From assembly GCA_030762895.1 (NCBI GenBank), contig CM061066.1, positions 13,821,751-13,885,750 of the forward strand: a stretch of DNA of 64,000 nt, read 5' to 3'. Shown here in pieces: positions 32,416-43,419 of this stretch (within the stretch, counting starts at the first letter, position 1; the number at the start of each line of letters is the position of its first letter). Origin of the DNA: Sophora flavescens. Its lineage: Eukaryota > Streptophyta > Magnoliopsida > Fabales > Fabaceae. Under the pieces are notes generated by a model. The model searched no databases and was not told the origin of the DNA. It was given only the letters and a program-made list of their open reading frames with translations. The translations under genes and the position numbers were made by a program.

Positions 32416-33857
32416 TCAATCCTGAAGGCGGGTAACATATTTCATATGAAGAACACCCTCCTCATAATGTTTAGCACGTTGTCCATTGATCTTGAAAGTG
32501 CTACCATCATCCTTAGAAACCTCAAGCACACCAGATGGAAAAACTTGTGTCATGGTGTAAGGTCCATACCAACGTGAGCGCAATTTACCTGGAAAAAGAC
32601 GTAAATGTGAGTTATACATTAAAATGTTTACACCAATATGAAACTCACGCTGCTGAATGTGCTTATCATGCCATTTTTTTGTTCGCTCCTTATACAACTT
32701 AGCATTTTCATAGGCTTCAAGACGAAGCTCATCCAATTCATTAAGTTGGAGCAACCGCTCTTCAACTGTAAGTTGTGCATCAAAATTAAGAAATTTTAGT
32801 GCCCATTATGCTTTGTGCTCTAGCTCAACAGGTAAATGACAAGACTTACCAAAGACAAGGCGGTAAGGGGACATACCAATAGGAGTTTTAAATGCAGTCA
32901 TGTATGCCCATAATGCATCATCCAATTTTCAAGACCAATCTTTTCTGGATGCACTAACAGTTTTTTCTAAAATCCTCTTCAATTCCCTATTAGAAATTTC
33001 CACTTGACCACTTGTCTCAGGGTGATAGGGAGTGGCTATTTTATGGGTGACACCATATTTGCTCAAGAGATTTTCAAATTGTTTATTGCAAAAATGGGTG
33101 CCACCATCACTTATGATTGCTCTAGGCGTGCCAAATCGTGTAAAAATATTTTTTTTTTCAAAAATTTAACCACAACCCGAGCATCATTAGTGGGTAAGGC
33201 CACTGCTTCCACCCATTTAGAAACATAATCCATAACAAAAAGAATATACTCATTTGAAAAGGATTTAGGAAAAGATCCCATGAAATCAATTCCCCAAACA
33301 TAAAAAATGTCACACACCATAATATTATTCAAGGGCATCTCTTGTCGCCTAGAAATATTACCGCTACGCTGGCAACTATCACAAGCATTCACAAATTCAA
33401 GTGCATCTTTAAAGATGGTAGGCCAATAAAAACCACATTGCAAAACTTTATATGCAGTTCTATTCGGGCCAAAGTGACCACCAGTCTCCCTAGAATGGCA
33501 ATGTTCAAGAATAGAAGGTATCTCGTCGGCAAGCACACAACATCTAATCATTTTATCCCCACATACTTTAAACAAATAAGGTTCATCCCACATATAGTGT
33601 TTAGCATCAGAAAAAAGTTTCTTCTTCTGTTGATAAGAGAAGTGCATAGGGACAACCTTACCAGCGAGATAATTAACAATGTCTGCATACCATGGAGCAG
33701 TGGAAATAGCCAAGAGACGCTCATCAGGAAACACTTCCTTGATCTCCCCATCATCTGAAGGTTGCATCACACTACGTGACAGGTGATCTGCAACAAGATT
33801 CTCTGTACTCTTTTTATCTCTAATTTCCAAATCAAACTCTTGGAGAAAAGAATCCAT
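32416..33857 (-). pseudogene. R2 integrase (frameshifted)
   Basis: Three frames together give a full integrase. Part one (33857-33111) starts inside the end of RNase H (EFDLEIRDKKSTENLVADHL), then the HHCC zinc domain (HCHSRETGGHFG ... CDSCQRSG), then the first catalytic Asp in VWGIDFMGSFP. A frameshift at a T-run near 33150 precedes the second Asp (ISDGGTHFCN) and the Glu (HPETSGQVEISNRELK). A stop near 32935 and another near 32800 follow. The last ORF (32754-32416) is the C-terminal DNA-binding part ending FKINGQRAKHYEEG. All three catalytic acids are present. Confidence 0.88.
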
Positions 33858-34220
33858 CTAATAAACCGAGGCTTCGCATCCTGTTTTTCAAGCAAATGCT
33901 TAATAGCAGAATGGTCAGTATAGACAACAATCTTTGAAAGGACAAGATAATGACGAAATTTGTCAAAAGCAAATACTACTGCTAGCAACTCTTTTTCTGT
34001 GGTAGTGTAATTCTTTTGAGCATCATCTAGAGTGTGGCTAGCATAGTATATAGTATGAAATGCCTTATCTTTCCTTTGACCCAGAACTGCCCCCACAGCA
34101 ATATCACTGGCATCACACATTAACTCAAAAGGAAGAGTCCAATCAGGGGCCACAATAACAGCGGCACTAACTAATTTTTCTTTTAGTAAATTAAATGTCT
34201 TTAAGCACAAATCAGAAAAA
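33767..34220 (-). pseudogene. R2 RNase H (frameshifted at both ends)
   Basis: The domain has ELMCDASDIAVGAVLGQR (first catalytic Asp), NYTTTEKELLAVVFAFDKFR (Glu) and VVYTDHSAIKHLL (Asp), the RNase H of Ty3/gypsy elements, which removes RNA from the RNA-DNA hybrid. It is out of frame with RT at about 34221 and with integrase at about 33845. Confidence 0.88.
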
Positions 34221-35564
34221 TCAAAAGTGGCACCTTTGACCCAAAAGGTCTGTCATGGGCTTAGCAATTTTAGAAAAATATTTAACAAATCTCCTGTAAA
34301 AACCTGCATGTCCCAAAAAACTACGCACTGCCTTCACAGAATTCGGGGGAGGTAATTTTACAATCACCTCTACCTTGGCAGGGTCTACCTCAATACCTTT
34401 GGTGGATACCTTGTGCCCCAAAATAATACACTCTTGCACCATGAATTGACACTTTTCCCAATTTAGCACCAAATTAGTGTCCCTGCATCTTTTCAATACC
34501 AGATTTAAATTATGCAAACAATTATCAAATGAGGAACCGAAGACAGAAAAATCATCCATGAAAATTTCGATGCATTCCACAATTAAATCAGAAAAAATTG
34601 CCATCATGCATCTTTGGAAAGTGGCAGGGGCATTGCATAAACCAAATGGCATCCTTTTATATGCAAAAGTACCATATGGGCAAGTAAAAGTTGTTTTCTC
34701 TTGATCTTGTAATGCCACTGGTATTTTCATATAACCGGAGTACCCATCTAAACAACAATAATATTCGTGCCCTGCTAATTTTTCAAGCATTTGGTCAACA
34801 AAAGGTAGAGGAAAATGATCTTTTCTAGTGGCTTCATTTAATTTTCTATAATCAATGCATATGAGCCACCCCGTTGTTTTCCTTATCGCTACGAGTTCAT
34901 TATTATCATTTTCCATGACAGTGGTGCCTCTTTTTTTAGGAACACATTGAACAAGACTTACCCATTTACTATCAGAAATAGGATAGATAATACATGCATC
35001 AAGAAGTTTGATCACTTCCTTTTTAACCACCTCCTTCATATTCGGGTTGAGGCGGCGCTGAGGTAGTGCTCTAGGCTCATAATCATCCTCCATATAAATC
35101 CTATGATTGCAAATGGCAGTACTAATACCCTTGATGTCATGAATTGTCCACCCAAAGGCTTCCATGTTATCCCTCAAAACTCTCATGAGCTGTTACTCCA
35201 TGGTACCTGTCAAAGCAGCGGAAATAATCACTGGCAAAGAAGAGGGAGGTTGCAAAAATGCGTATTTAAGATTTGAGGGGAGAGGTTTTAATTCGAGCTC
35301 GGGGGCTTCTTCAATCGAAGGCTTGGGCTTTGGAGCATTGCCCTTTTCCAACTCCTCAAACCGACAATCTCTCCATTTTCCTTGCAATTGATGAGCTCCA
35401 AGATATAACAAAATCTCTTCATCTTCATTGCCCATCAATATATCATGATCCTCTATAGTAAGAATTTTCTCCAGAGCATCCTCTATCCTTAGATCCTGAA
35501 AATTGCTAGAAACAACCACATCAGTGACATCAACATCCTCAATAAAATTACAGGAAGCAAAAGA
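34221..35564 (-). pseudogene. R2 protease-RT linker and reverse transcriptase
   Basis: From the CACTA-3 boundary the frame gives the linker (ELELKPLPSNLKYAFL), then a stop TAA at 35193-35195, then RT: GWTIHDIKGISTAICNHRI, RRLNPNMKEVVKKEVIKLLD, ICIDYRKLNEATRKDHFPLP, RMPFGLCNAPATFQRCM, and the catalytic FMDD box (IEIFMDDFSVFGSSF, near 34555). It ends ITDLLGQRCHF with a frameshift into RNase H. The FMDD form is normal for Athila. Upstream coding continues at 42785, on the other side of CACTA-3. Confidence 0.92.
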
Positions 35565-35579
35565 CACTAGTGCAATAAG

Positions 35580-35970
35580 TGCTTTTTACGTCAGTTAAAA
35601 TTGATTTTTTACGTCAGAATACTGACTGACGTAAATACAGCTGACGTTAATAGTTAATATTTTAACGTCAGTTGAGAACTGAAGTTAAATATAAAACTAT
35701 TAACGTCAGTTCCTTAACAAAACCGACGTTAATTTTGTAAAAATTAACGTCGGTTTTTTAAACAATTGACGTTAAACATAAAAATATTAACGTCAGTTCT
35801 TTAATACAACTGACGTTAATTTTGTTAAAACTAACGTCAGTGGTTATAAAGAACTGACGTTAAAGGTTTAATTTTAACGTCAGTTTTAATAAACAACTAA
35901 CGTTAATAGTGTACTTTATATTTTATAAAATATTATTAATGTCAATTGTTTGATACAACTGACGTTAATA
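35580..35970. repeat. CACTA-3 left subterminal repeat array
   Basis: About fourteen copies of TAACGTCAGTT or complement alternate in orientation with 15-25 bp AT-rich spacers, giving hairpin potential and a regular CGTC/GACG rhythm. Confidence 0.9.
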
Positions 35971-36224
35971 GATTTTTTTTTTAAATTCAATTTTAAAATA
36001 TCACTCCCCTCAGCTATCCCTGCATTCAGTAAATATCTCAGTAAAACAGAATATCAACACATTACAGAATTGCAAAGGAAAAATGGAACAATTGGGGGAC
36101 TTAAAACCAAAACCCATGTATATATATAAATAAATTTTAGTTCCAATGTCTAAAAAACAAAACTACCAATCTAAGGATATATATATACATGTTATTAATT
36201 AGTTTCTAAAGTCTAACAAAAAAA

Positions 36225-39200
36225 CTATTTATCTAAGTATTGCGGAGGTATCTTGTCAATTCCTTTTTCAGCCGCATACTTGAAGAAGAATTCAGCGAAG
36301 CGCATCCTCAAGTCTCTTAACTCATCTTCTTGAATAGGCGATTGGTCGCTAAATTTTTTTTTTTTTTTGAAGTAAAGCACTGTATGTATTTTTTGGCATT
36401 TTCTATTAAACAATAATAATGTTTTCATACAAAAGTAACCTTTAAACAACTACATGGTTTTTAGCATGATGGCAACCTTAACATGATGTCGGCTTGATGT
36501 TAGTACGTTCAAATAATAACAATAACATCAATGCAAGTCATCTTCAAAACTATAATATATAATTTAACAAGTTGTTTAAATATTACCTTAATCCATCCAT
36601 CCGTAATAGATGCGGAGACTATGTTCAGCATATGAAGCATCACATAATAGCCGCACGACCACCCGTCAATTTGAAATCGAGACTACCAACAAAATTAATT
36701 TCAACATCAGTTGAATATACATATAAATTAGTAATTATAATATTAATTATTTGATAAATAAACTACCAAACCTTGAGGATGTTCCATGCAGGATTTTATT
36801 TAGCCTTAGAAGTACTACTTCTCCCGTTGGCGCAACTTATGCTACTCGCCTTCAGCGCACTATCATAAACAAATAATCATGTCGATCAATTAACAAATTC
36901 ATATATCATGTGTGTAATAAACTAAAAACAACTGATATTAAAACTTAAATTAAATTGAAGATTAGTTACTTATATATTTACAGCTTCCCCCACCTTCGGT
37001 GGCGGATCTTGGTGGAGAGAGCAGAAGAATATGACTCTATGCCTAGACGGGTGAAGTACGAACAACTGCCAATGGTTTTTCATACAGTAGGGAGCCAGAT
37101 ATAATTATTTCGGATTGTCTCCCAACAAGTTCCCTAAGTATTTACTCAATGCATCGCCAGCAAAGAAATCGGGCAGAAGGATTGACGGATCTAACAAACC
37201 GTAAACTGATGCAACGCCCTTATCAAGCTGAAGACGATGGAGATACCTAAGATATGAAAAGGTGTGGATGTTAATTACATAATATATATATTGAAATTAA
37301 AATAAATTATTAAATGGAAAAATACCAAAAATAAATAAGTTATAAAATTAAAATTAACTTACGTGCACCAGAGACTGAAAACATTGATGTTCATCCAGAC
37401 GTTATTTCTGCAGGCGTTCCCGAGATCATCACCACAGAAGGTAAATATACTCCGTTGATCTGGGCGTGCCACCCATCCATCGTGCTCCAATGGACATTCA
37501 AAAATCTCAAACGCATAATCCTCACCAAGTGAGAACAAACGAGTGATAGGTGACAACGACACCGACGTCGACTTGGCCTTCAGTTTAGGAAAAATAAAAT
37601 AGATAAGTTTTTGATAATTAAAAAAAACACAAGTAATTATTTGACTAATTTGGACAATGAATAAATACATTTGCTAACATTTCGAGCTCACGTCGTTTGG
37701 AGTCCAACTCAAGCTCACACCTTTTCATTTCCAACTCATGCTCATGGCGCTGGACTTCCAACTCCCACTCCGTAGCTGCCAACTCATCGTCCTCCACATT
37801 TGCCCTACTAAAACTCTCTTTTGTGCTCACATGTGAAGGGATGGCAAGCCCTGCGGTGTCCTGGGATGTACCGACGGAGGAAAGCTCTCTGGCAAGCGCC
37901 TGCTTGAATTCTGGGTTGGATATTAAGTCTTGCATCAGATGTGTTGTAATATCTGGGTTGGACATGAGGTGCTGAGTAATGTCAGCCAAAATTGATGCTT
38001 CATTGACCACCCGCTTTCGTGAAGCAGACTTGCCATAATATTCTTTGATGGTCACGTTCCCAGGAACACCGAGAACCCGACCAGGATGGTCTTTCTTGCC
38101 TAGAGAAGTCATCAAGACGTCCTGCCATCCAGAAGGGACGAATGCGCCCTGGGAGGATTTTTCTTTAAGATCCATCTACAATGAAAAAAATGAAAAAACG
38201 TGCAAGTGAAAAGTGTTGCAAATATCTATACAAATATCAATTGAAATCAAGTTAATTATTTACTTACAATCTTATCTGCCACTTCGCGAGTGGCATCAAC
38301 TTTAAAAGATCTCGTCTTTGTCATGCGACCGGCTAACCAGACATCCTCGCTGTCGATGTCCGACTGAGGACTTGATGGTGTGCCCTCAGGCACCTCTCCT
38401 CTTTCAATTCTAGCAGAGTGCTCTTCCTGCTTCGCCCTCAGCCTATCCGCCATCATCTACTCGATCCGAGTCTGGTACCCACCCTGAGACATGGTGTGGC
38501 GGTGGACGTTCTTCGCCTGATTCTGCCGACCCTTATTTGCCTTAGCCTATTCAAACAAAAACACATAATTAAATACAGTTAAATGATCTATAATAAGCAT
38601 ACAAAATTAACTTAATCAACCAACCTGAAATTCTCCATCCTGTCGACTCCTGGCAAACATATCCCAAGTATCCTGATCAATCCAGGGATAATCCGAGAAC
38701 ATTTTATCAAGCCGCTTCTTCCCAGATACATAGTACCTGGTAAGATCATGCTTGAACCCATTCCAACGCTTTCATGCCATTTTCATACATTTATGACGAT
38801 GATCCTCGTCATTTGGCACAGTCCAAGCTACCTACACATTAGATACATATATAACAACTGGATGGATTATAACTCGGATAATTATCTAATGTAAATCAAA
38901 CGAATGTAAAGGTAAAATACCGTGATAGCCTCCCAAATCTGATCCTTAACGTTCTGTGGAACGTCATTCCAGTGGTTGTAGTTGATGCTTACGGGCTGCT
39001 TCGCTTGTAGAAACACCCACTTATTAAATTCTTTAGCACGGGGTCCTTGGGCATTTAGATTAGCATCGAAGGACACCTCAAGCTTCTGTCCGCTCTGCCT
39101 GTCCTTCTTTAGTTTCTTCAACGAGGTGGCTCCTCTACCCCGTTTCCTTTGAGCCTGTGATGTCTGTATGGACAAAAAAATGATAAAATAGAGGGTTGTA

Positions 39201-39350
39201 ACATTATAAACTTACATTAAAAAGAAGGACTAAAGATAGTATATAACATGTAAACTTACACTAGAATCAGGCGTAGGCGTGATCGGGTCCTGCGAAACCC
39301 CCAGTGTCCTCCCGTGCATGTGGGCTATCCGATTGATCCATATGTATGCC
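36225..39350 (-). CDS. CACTA-3 Transposase_24 / C48 (Ulp1-like) protease gene, multi-exon
   Basis: On the minus strand: an exon with AYIWINRIAHMHGRTLG (39350-39260), then 39175-38920 (Transposase_24 start, ARGxxS-like Lys-rich region and FNKWVFLQAKQPVSINYNHW), about 38760-38630 (KRLDKMFSDYPWIDQDTWD), 38550-38270 (MADRLRAKQEEHSARIERGE, EDVWLAGRMTKTRSF) and 38175-37680 (GRVLGVPGNVTIKEYYG plus a Glu/Arg coiled coil). The protease follows: CRNNVWMNINVF (about 37400), KNHWQLFVLHPSRHRVIFF with the catalytic His (about 37080), QIDGWSCGYYVMLHML with the catalytic Cys (about 36640), and a C-terminal exon ending PPQYLDK. A stop (CTA at 38458-38460 on plus) interrupts one exon. It resembles the CACTA-1 gene in order, not closely in sequence. 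Confidence 0.7.
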
Positions 39351-39511
39351 TGTTCAGAAACAATATATATGTATTAACATATGTTATAACTCAAAATAAA
39401 TATAGAAGTATAAATAAAAATAACTAGATAGGTCATGTAGATATACAAAACATCTATATATCCAATATAAGGACAATACGGGAGATTGAAAACTATAGTT
39501 TTTGAAGATTG

Positions 39512-39632
39512 TCAAGCACTGGTCACGGCCTGGCCGTGATGTCCATCACGGCTGTAACGTGCCAACTGAACCAGACCCTCATAGGCAGAACTGATCACGG
39601 CCTAGCCTTGATGAGCATCACGACCTTGACAG
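39512..39632. repeat. Paired TCACGGCC-GGCCGTGA palindromes in CACTA-3
   Basis: Two pairs: TCACGGCCTGGCCGTGA followed by ATCACGGCTGTAACG, and about 40 bp later GATCACGGCCTAGCCTTGAT followed by ATCACGACC. The arrangement (pair, spacer, pair) copies that of R1 and R2 with a third sequence. Confidence 0.75.
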
Positions 39633-39649
39633 ATCAACCAGCAGAGCAA

Positions 39650-39860
39650 CATGCACTCAAAACCAAAAATAGAGACATTCCAAACAACTCAAACTCACGT
39701 TTTAAAGTTACAACTACTGAGACTACAGTTTCAACATACACTCAAAACCAAAAATAGAGACATTCCAAACAACTCAAAATCACAGTTTCAAGTTTCAACT
39801 ACTGAGACTACAGTTTCAACCAGCAGAGCAACATGCATGCACTCAAAACCAAAAATAAAA
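39650..39860. repeat. Tandem repeat, period about 84 bp
   Basis: ACTCAAAACCAAAAATAGAG begins units at 39655, 39739 and (partial) 39840, each followed by ACATTCCAAACAACTC and ending GAGACTACAGTTTCAAC. Upstream leader of the CACTA-3 gene. Confidence 0.85.
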
Positions 39861-39879
39861 AAATGTGCCCTAAAGACTC

Positions 39880-40235
39880 ACCAGAAATAGGCGCTCGCGT
39901 GGTGGTGGGGGGGAAGCTCGAGTGGTGGCCAACGTTCAATGTGGTAACTGAGAGCAGAGGGACAAGGAGATTTAGTGCGCGGGAAGGGGAAAGAGAGATG
40001 TCAAGTTATTGCAAAGAATGAGCGGGAAAGACAGTGTTAGGGGTTAAGAGTGTACCTCACGGTGGTGGCGAAGAAGCCCTCGCGGTGGTTGCGGTGGAGA
40101 TGAGCTCGCGATTAGGGCAGAGTGAGAGCGAGAGTGAGGGTTGAGAGTGAAGGTTGAGCGTGATGAAAAGAGAAAAGACGTACATAGAAGTGGAGAAGGC
40201 GCGCGGGGGTAAACGTTATAATTAAAATAAAACAA
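39880..40235 (-). other. Putative promoter/leader of the CACTA-3 gene
   Basis: GC-richer, GAGAG- and GGTGG-rich on the plus strand, just inside a subterminal array. It parallels the CACTA-1 block at 10640-10930. No ORF of known type. Confidence 0.4.
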
Positions 40236-40464
40236 CATTTTACGTTAGTTTTTAGTAAAACCTGACGTTAAAGATCATATATTTAACGTCAGTTGTCTTA
40301 AGAAACTGATGTTAACAACTCTCATACTTATTACGTCAGTTGTTATTAAAAACTGACGTTAAAGGTCATATATTTAACATCAGTTGTATTAAGAAACTAA
40401 CGTTAAAAACACTCACAACTTCTTACGTCAGTTGTATTACACAACGGATGTTAAAAGTTTATTA

Positions 40465-40780
40465 GTTTCTGGAAAAACATTCATTCCTTTGACTACTGTG
40501 CTACTTACCCATTCACCTTGTACCTAATCCTCTTAATGAGCATTAAGTTTATAGATAAGTTTTCAAGAAAATCAGAATAGCTTAGTAACTTCATCCACTG
40601 CTCCTATAAATAGCTTCCTTCCATCCTTTTAATTTTTCTGCTTGACAATATGGCTCTGCCATGGAGACTAACTTCATCACTCTTTCTTCCTATTCCTAAA
40701 CTCAAAGATCTTTGTCTTAATGGTCAAACAATTTCTGAGTTTGTGTAAATCACATTACATGGATATTAAGGTTGGGTGAA
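40465..40780 (+). repeat. 315-bp direct repeat in CACTA-3, copy 1, with TATA box and mini-ORF
   Basis: Copy 1 of a duplicated segment (copy 2: 41653-41960). It contains CCTATAAATAGCTTCC (TATA box) near 40606 and, 45 bp further, a 32-codon ORF starting MALPWRLTSSLFLPIPKL (ATG at 40651). Promoter plus start codon suggests the 5' end of a captured plant gene; identity unknown. Confidence 0.7.
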
Positions 40781-41652
40781 TCACGTAATGTGATTCTCTC
40801 ACTTTATTTCATCCCCGTCATCCCTTTCACTTTGCTTTGGAAGGAAGTGATTGTGGATTCAAGATGATGCATCAAGGAATTCCACTGAAGAAGAAATATG
40901 CAATGATCCATTTCACTTTGCTTTCGCTGCTAGTGACTGAGGATTTACTTTGCATCATGGAATTCAAGTGAGGGAGGTGATGCATCCATTGGAGTTTCTG
41001 ATGATAGGACTGAGAAGAAAATGTTGTTGATGCAGAAACTTTTTTATATTTTAGGGCTATGTTGCAGAAATTTTTTATCTTTTAATCATGTAATTTTAAC
41101 TTATGAATCGCTTCAATGACATACGATTTGATTATACATATAACTTGTTTTATGTTAAGTGTTTATTTATTTTAATTTGCACAAGAATTTGTTTACTAAT
41201 TCAAGCTAATTAATAAAAATTAAAAATAAACTTGTATAAAAAAAAGGTTTAGAAATAAACTGCAGTACTATATGGAGTGATCTGTGTTAAGAGGGACAAC
41301 AGGGACATGACAACCAATGAAATGAGTTTCATAATTATTTACGTCAGTTATTTATAGAACTGACGCAAATAGTGATTTAATATTTACAAACTGCCACCAC
41401 CTCATTTTTAACGTCAACTTAATTTATGACTCCCAAGTTCCGTATCTTAATTACATTATTTCCAATATTCATTCTGCACATTTATAATATATAGGATTAT
41501 TTACGTCAGCTATTTATTTAACTGAAGTAAAAATCACACTTTTAACGTCAGTTGTATCAAAAACTGATGTTAACAATAAATATTTTTTATTTTAAAAACA
41601 CTTTTAACGTCAGTTTTTTTAAACAACTGACGTTAAAAGTGTATAGATATCT
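40781..41652. other. Unassigned CACTA-3 internal sequence
   Basis: Between the two 315-bp copies: a TTTCACTTTGCTTTGG segment partly repeated at 40825 and 40908, AT-rich filler, and subterminal-type TAACGTCAGTT units from 41335. No gene. Confidence 0.5.
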
Positions 41653-41960
41653 GCAAAAACATTCATTCCTTTGACTACTGTGCTACTTACCCATGCACCT
41701 TGTAAAATAATCCTCTTAATGAGCATTAATTTTATAGATAAGTTTTCAAGAAAATCAGAATAGCTTAGTAACTTCATCCCCTGCTCCTATAAATAGCTTC
41801 CTTCCATCCTTTTAATTTTCTGCTTCACAATATGGCTCTGCCGTGGAGATTAACTTCATCACTCTTTCTTCCTATTCCTAGACTCAAAGGTCTTTGTCTT
41901 AATGGTAAAACAACTTCTGAGTTTGAGTAAATCACATTACATGGGTGATAAGTTTGAGTA
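41653..41960 (+). repeat. 315-bp direct repeat in CACTA-3, copy 2
   Basis: Collinear with copy 1, including the TATA box (CCTATAAATAGC near 41789) and the 32-codon ORF (MALPWRLTSSLFLPIPRL, ATG at 41832). Across the ORF I count two synonymous and five amino-acid-changing differences. The duplication also carries flanking subterminal TAACGTCAGTT repeats. Confidence 0.75.
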
Positions 41961-42480
41961 AACCACATTATGTGAGTTGCTCACCTTATCATCCTTCCGG
42001 AGAATCAGCTGCTGGAGGGCAAATCAGGTGCTCGGGCGTCACAGTTCCAAAACCTCAGCTTTGGCAGCAAGTGACCGTCATGAAAGTCTCTGGAACCACT
42101 GCCTTTGCCTGAAACAGATCTAGTGCACCTGTTTTTGCCTCTCTTGAGCTCTCTCATGCCCCCCAGTTTTCTGAGGTCTTCGGAGTATAGTTTTCCCTTT
42201 GGCATATTTCATAAAACTCTCCGATGGGATGTAGCTTTAATGTTTAGGATTTTAAACCCTTTCAATATAACTTTTTATAGGATTTTAAACCCTTTCAATC
42301 TTCTGTATCAGTCTGTATTACACTTCATGAATGAGATCCGGTTTGGGTTATTGATTCAACTTATACTTCGCACATATATTTTAGTTTTCAAAACAGGAAC
42401 ACAAAACATCAAAGCAATTCATGTGAAACTGAAACTTTGAGGAAGGCAATGCGGAAGGGATCGTATAATAGATAAAAAAA
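41961..42480. other. Unassigned CACTA-3 sequence after repeat copy 2
   Basis: A GC-richer stretch 42000-42190 followed by AT-rich sequence with a small duplication (AGGATTTTAAACCCTTTCAAT at 42246 and 42280). It may be more of the captured gene; no domain recognised. Confidence 0.4.
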
Positions 42481-42484
42481 TTAT

Positions 42485-42784
42485 TAAAATAACCTTTAAC
42501 GTCTGTTGATGTAAGGACTGACGTTAAAAGTGAAGTGACTTACTTTTAACGTCAGTTCTTTATCGAACTGGCGTTAAAATGTTCATTGTTAACATCAGTT
42601 TTTTATTGAACTGACGTTAAAAGTGAGTCACTTCACTTTTAACGCCAGTCATTAAAACAACTGACGTTAAAATTGAATTAATGAAGTCTGATATTTACAA
42701 AACTGCCACCGCCCCCTTTTTAACGTCTATCTTTTGGTTAACTGACGTAAACCTTTACCGTCTAATGTATATTTTCCACTAGTG
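42485..42784. repeat. CACTA-3 right subterminal array and TIR
   Basis: Alternating AACGTCAGTT/AACTGACGTT units, ending TTTTCCACTAGTG at 42784 and followed by the TSD aga. Confidence 0.9.
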
Positions 42785-43419
42785 AGAAGAAGGTTTTTTT
42801 AATAGAATTAAAGACTTTAAAAACAACTTCTTCATCACCAAAGCGTAAAGTCAACTTCCCTTGTTGGACATCAATTAACGTCTTCCCTATTGCTAAGAAA
42901 GGTCTTCCCAAAATAATTGGGACTTCCTCATCTTCTTCCATGTCCAAAACAACAAAGTCTGCAGGGAAAACAAATTTGTCGACTTTAACCAAAACATCTT
43001 CCACGATACCACGTGGGTGAGTTATGGATCTGTCTACTAACTGCAAGGAGATGTTAGTGGGCTGAGGTTTCTGCATGCCAAGTTTTCTAAAGACAGAAAG
43101 GCATTAGATTTATACTGGCACCCAAATCACATAATGCTTTTTCAAAATAAGAATTACCAATGGAACAAGGAATAGTAAAACTCCCTAGATCTTTCAATTT
43201 AGGTGGTAGTTTCTTAAGAAGAATAGCAGAGCATTCCTCATTCAACCTCACCAACTCAAAGCCCTATAATTTCCTTTTATTAGAGATTATTTCTTTCAAA
43301 ACTTTTGCATATTTGGGCATTTGAGATATAGCTTCAACAAATGGAATATTTATATGCAATTTTCTAAAAATTTCCATAAATCTAGCAAATTGCTTATCAT
43401 GATGTTCATCTTTTAACCT
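42785..43419 (-). pseudogene. R2 protease region, 5' side of the CACTA-3 insertion
   Basis: Minus-strand frames give IPFVEAISQMPKYAKVLKEI, PCSIGN then ALCDLGASINLMP (the aspartic-protease active site, DLGA form), and from 43076 QPTNISLQLVDRSITHPRGI and VPIILGRPFLA. Frameshifts and stops occur near 43090 and 43265. At the insertion the frame reads KKTFFS; joined across CACTA-3 it continues FASCNFIEDV at 35561. Confidence 0.85.

Larger units (their letters stand above)
35565..42784 (-). mobile_element. CACTA-3: En/Spm transposon inside R2 pol
   Basis: The element is 7220 bp. Left end CACTAGTGCAATAAG; right end, reverse-complemented, CACTAGTGGAAAATA. The TSD is aga (35562-35564 and 42785-42787). 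Subterminal arrays of TAACGTCAGTT in both orientations occupy 35580-35965 and 40235-40455, 41335-41645 and 42485-42760. It carries a minus-strand Transposase_24/C48-protease gene and, near the right end, a duplicated 315-bp segment. No TNP2 is seen. Confidence 0.93.
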
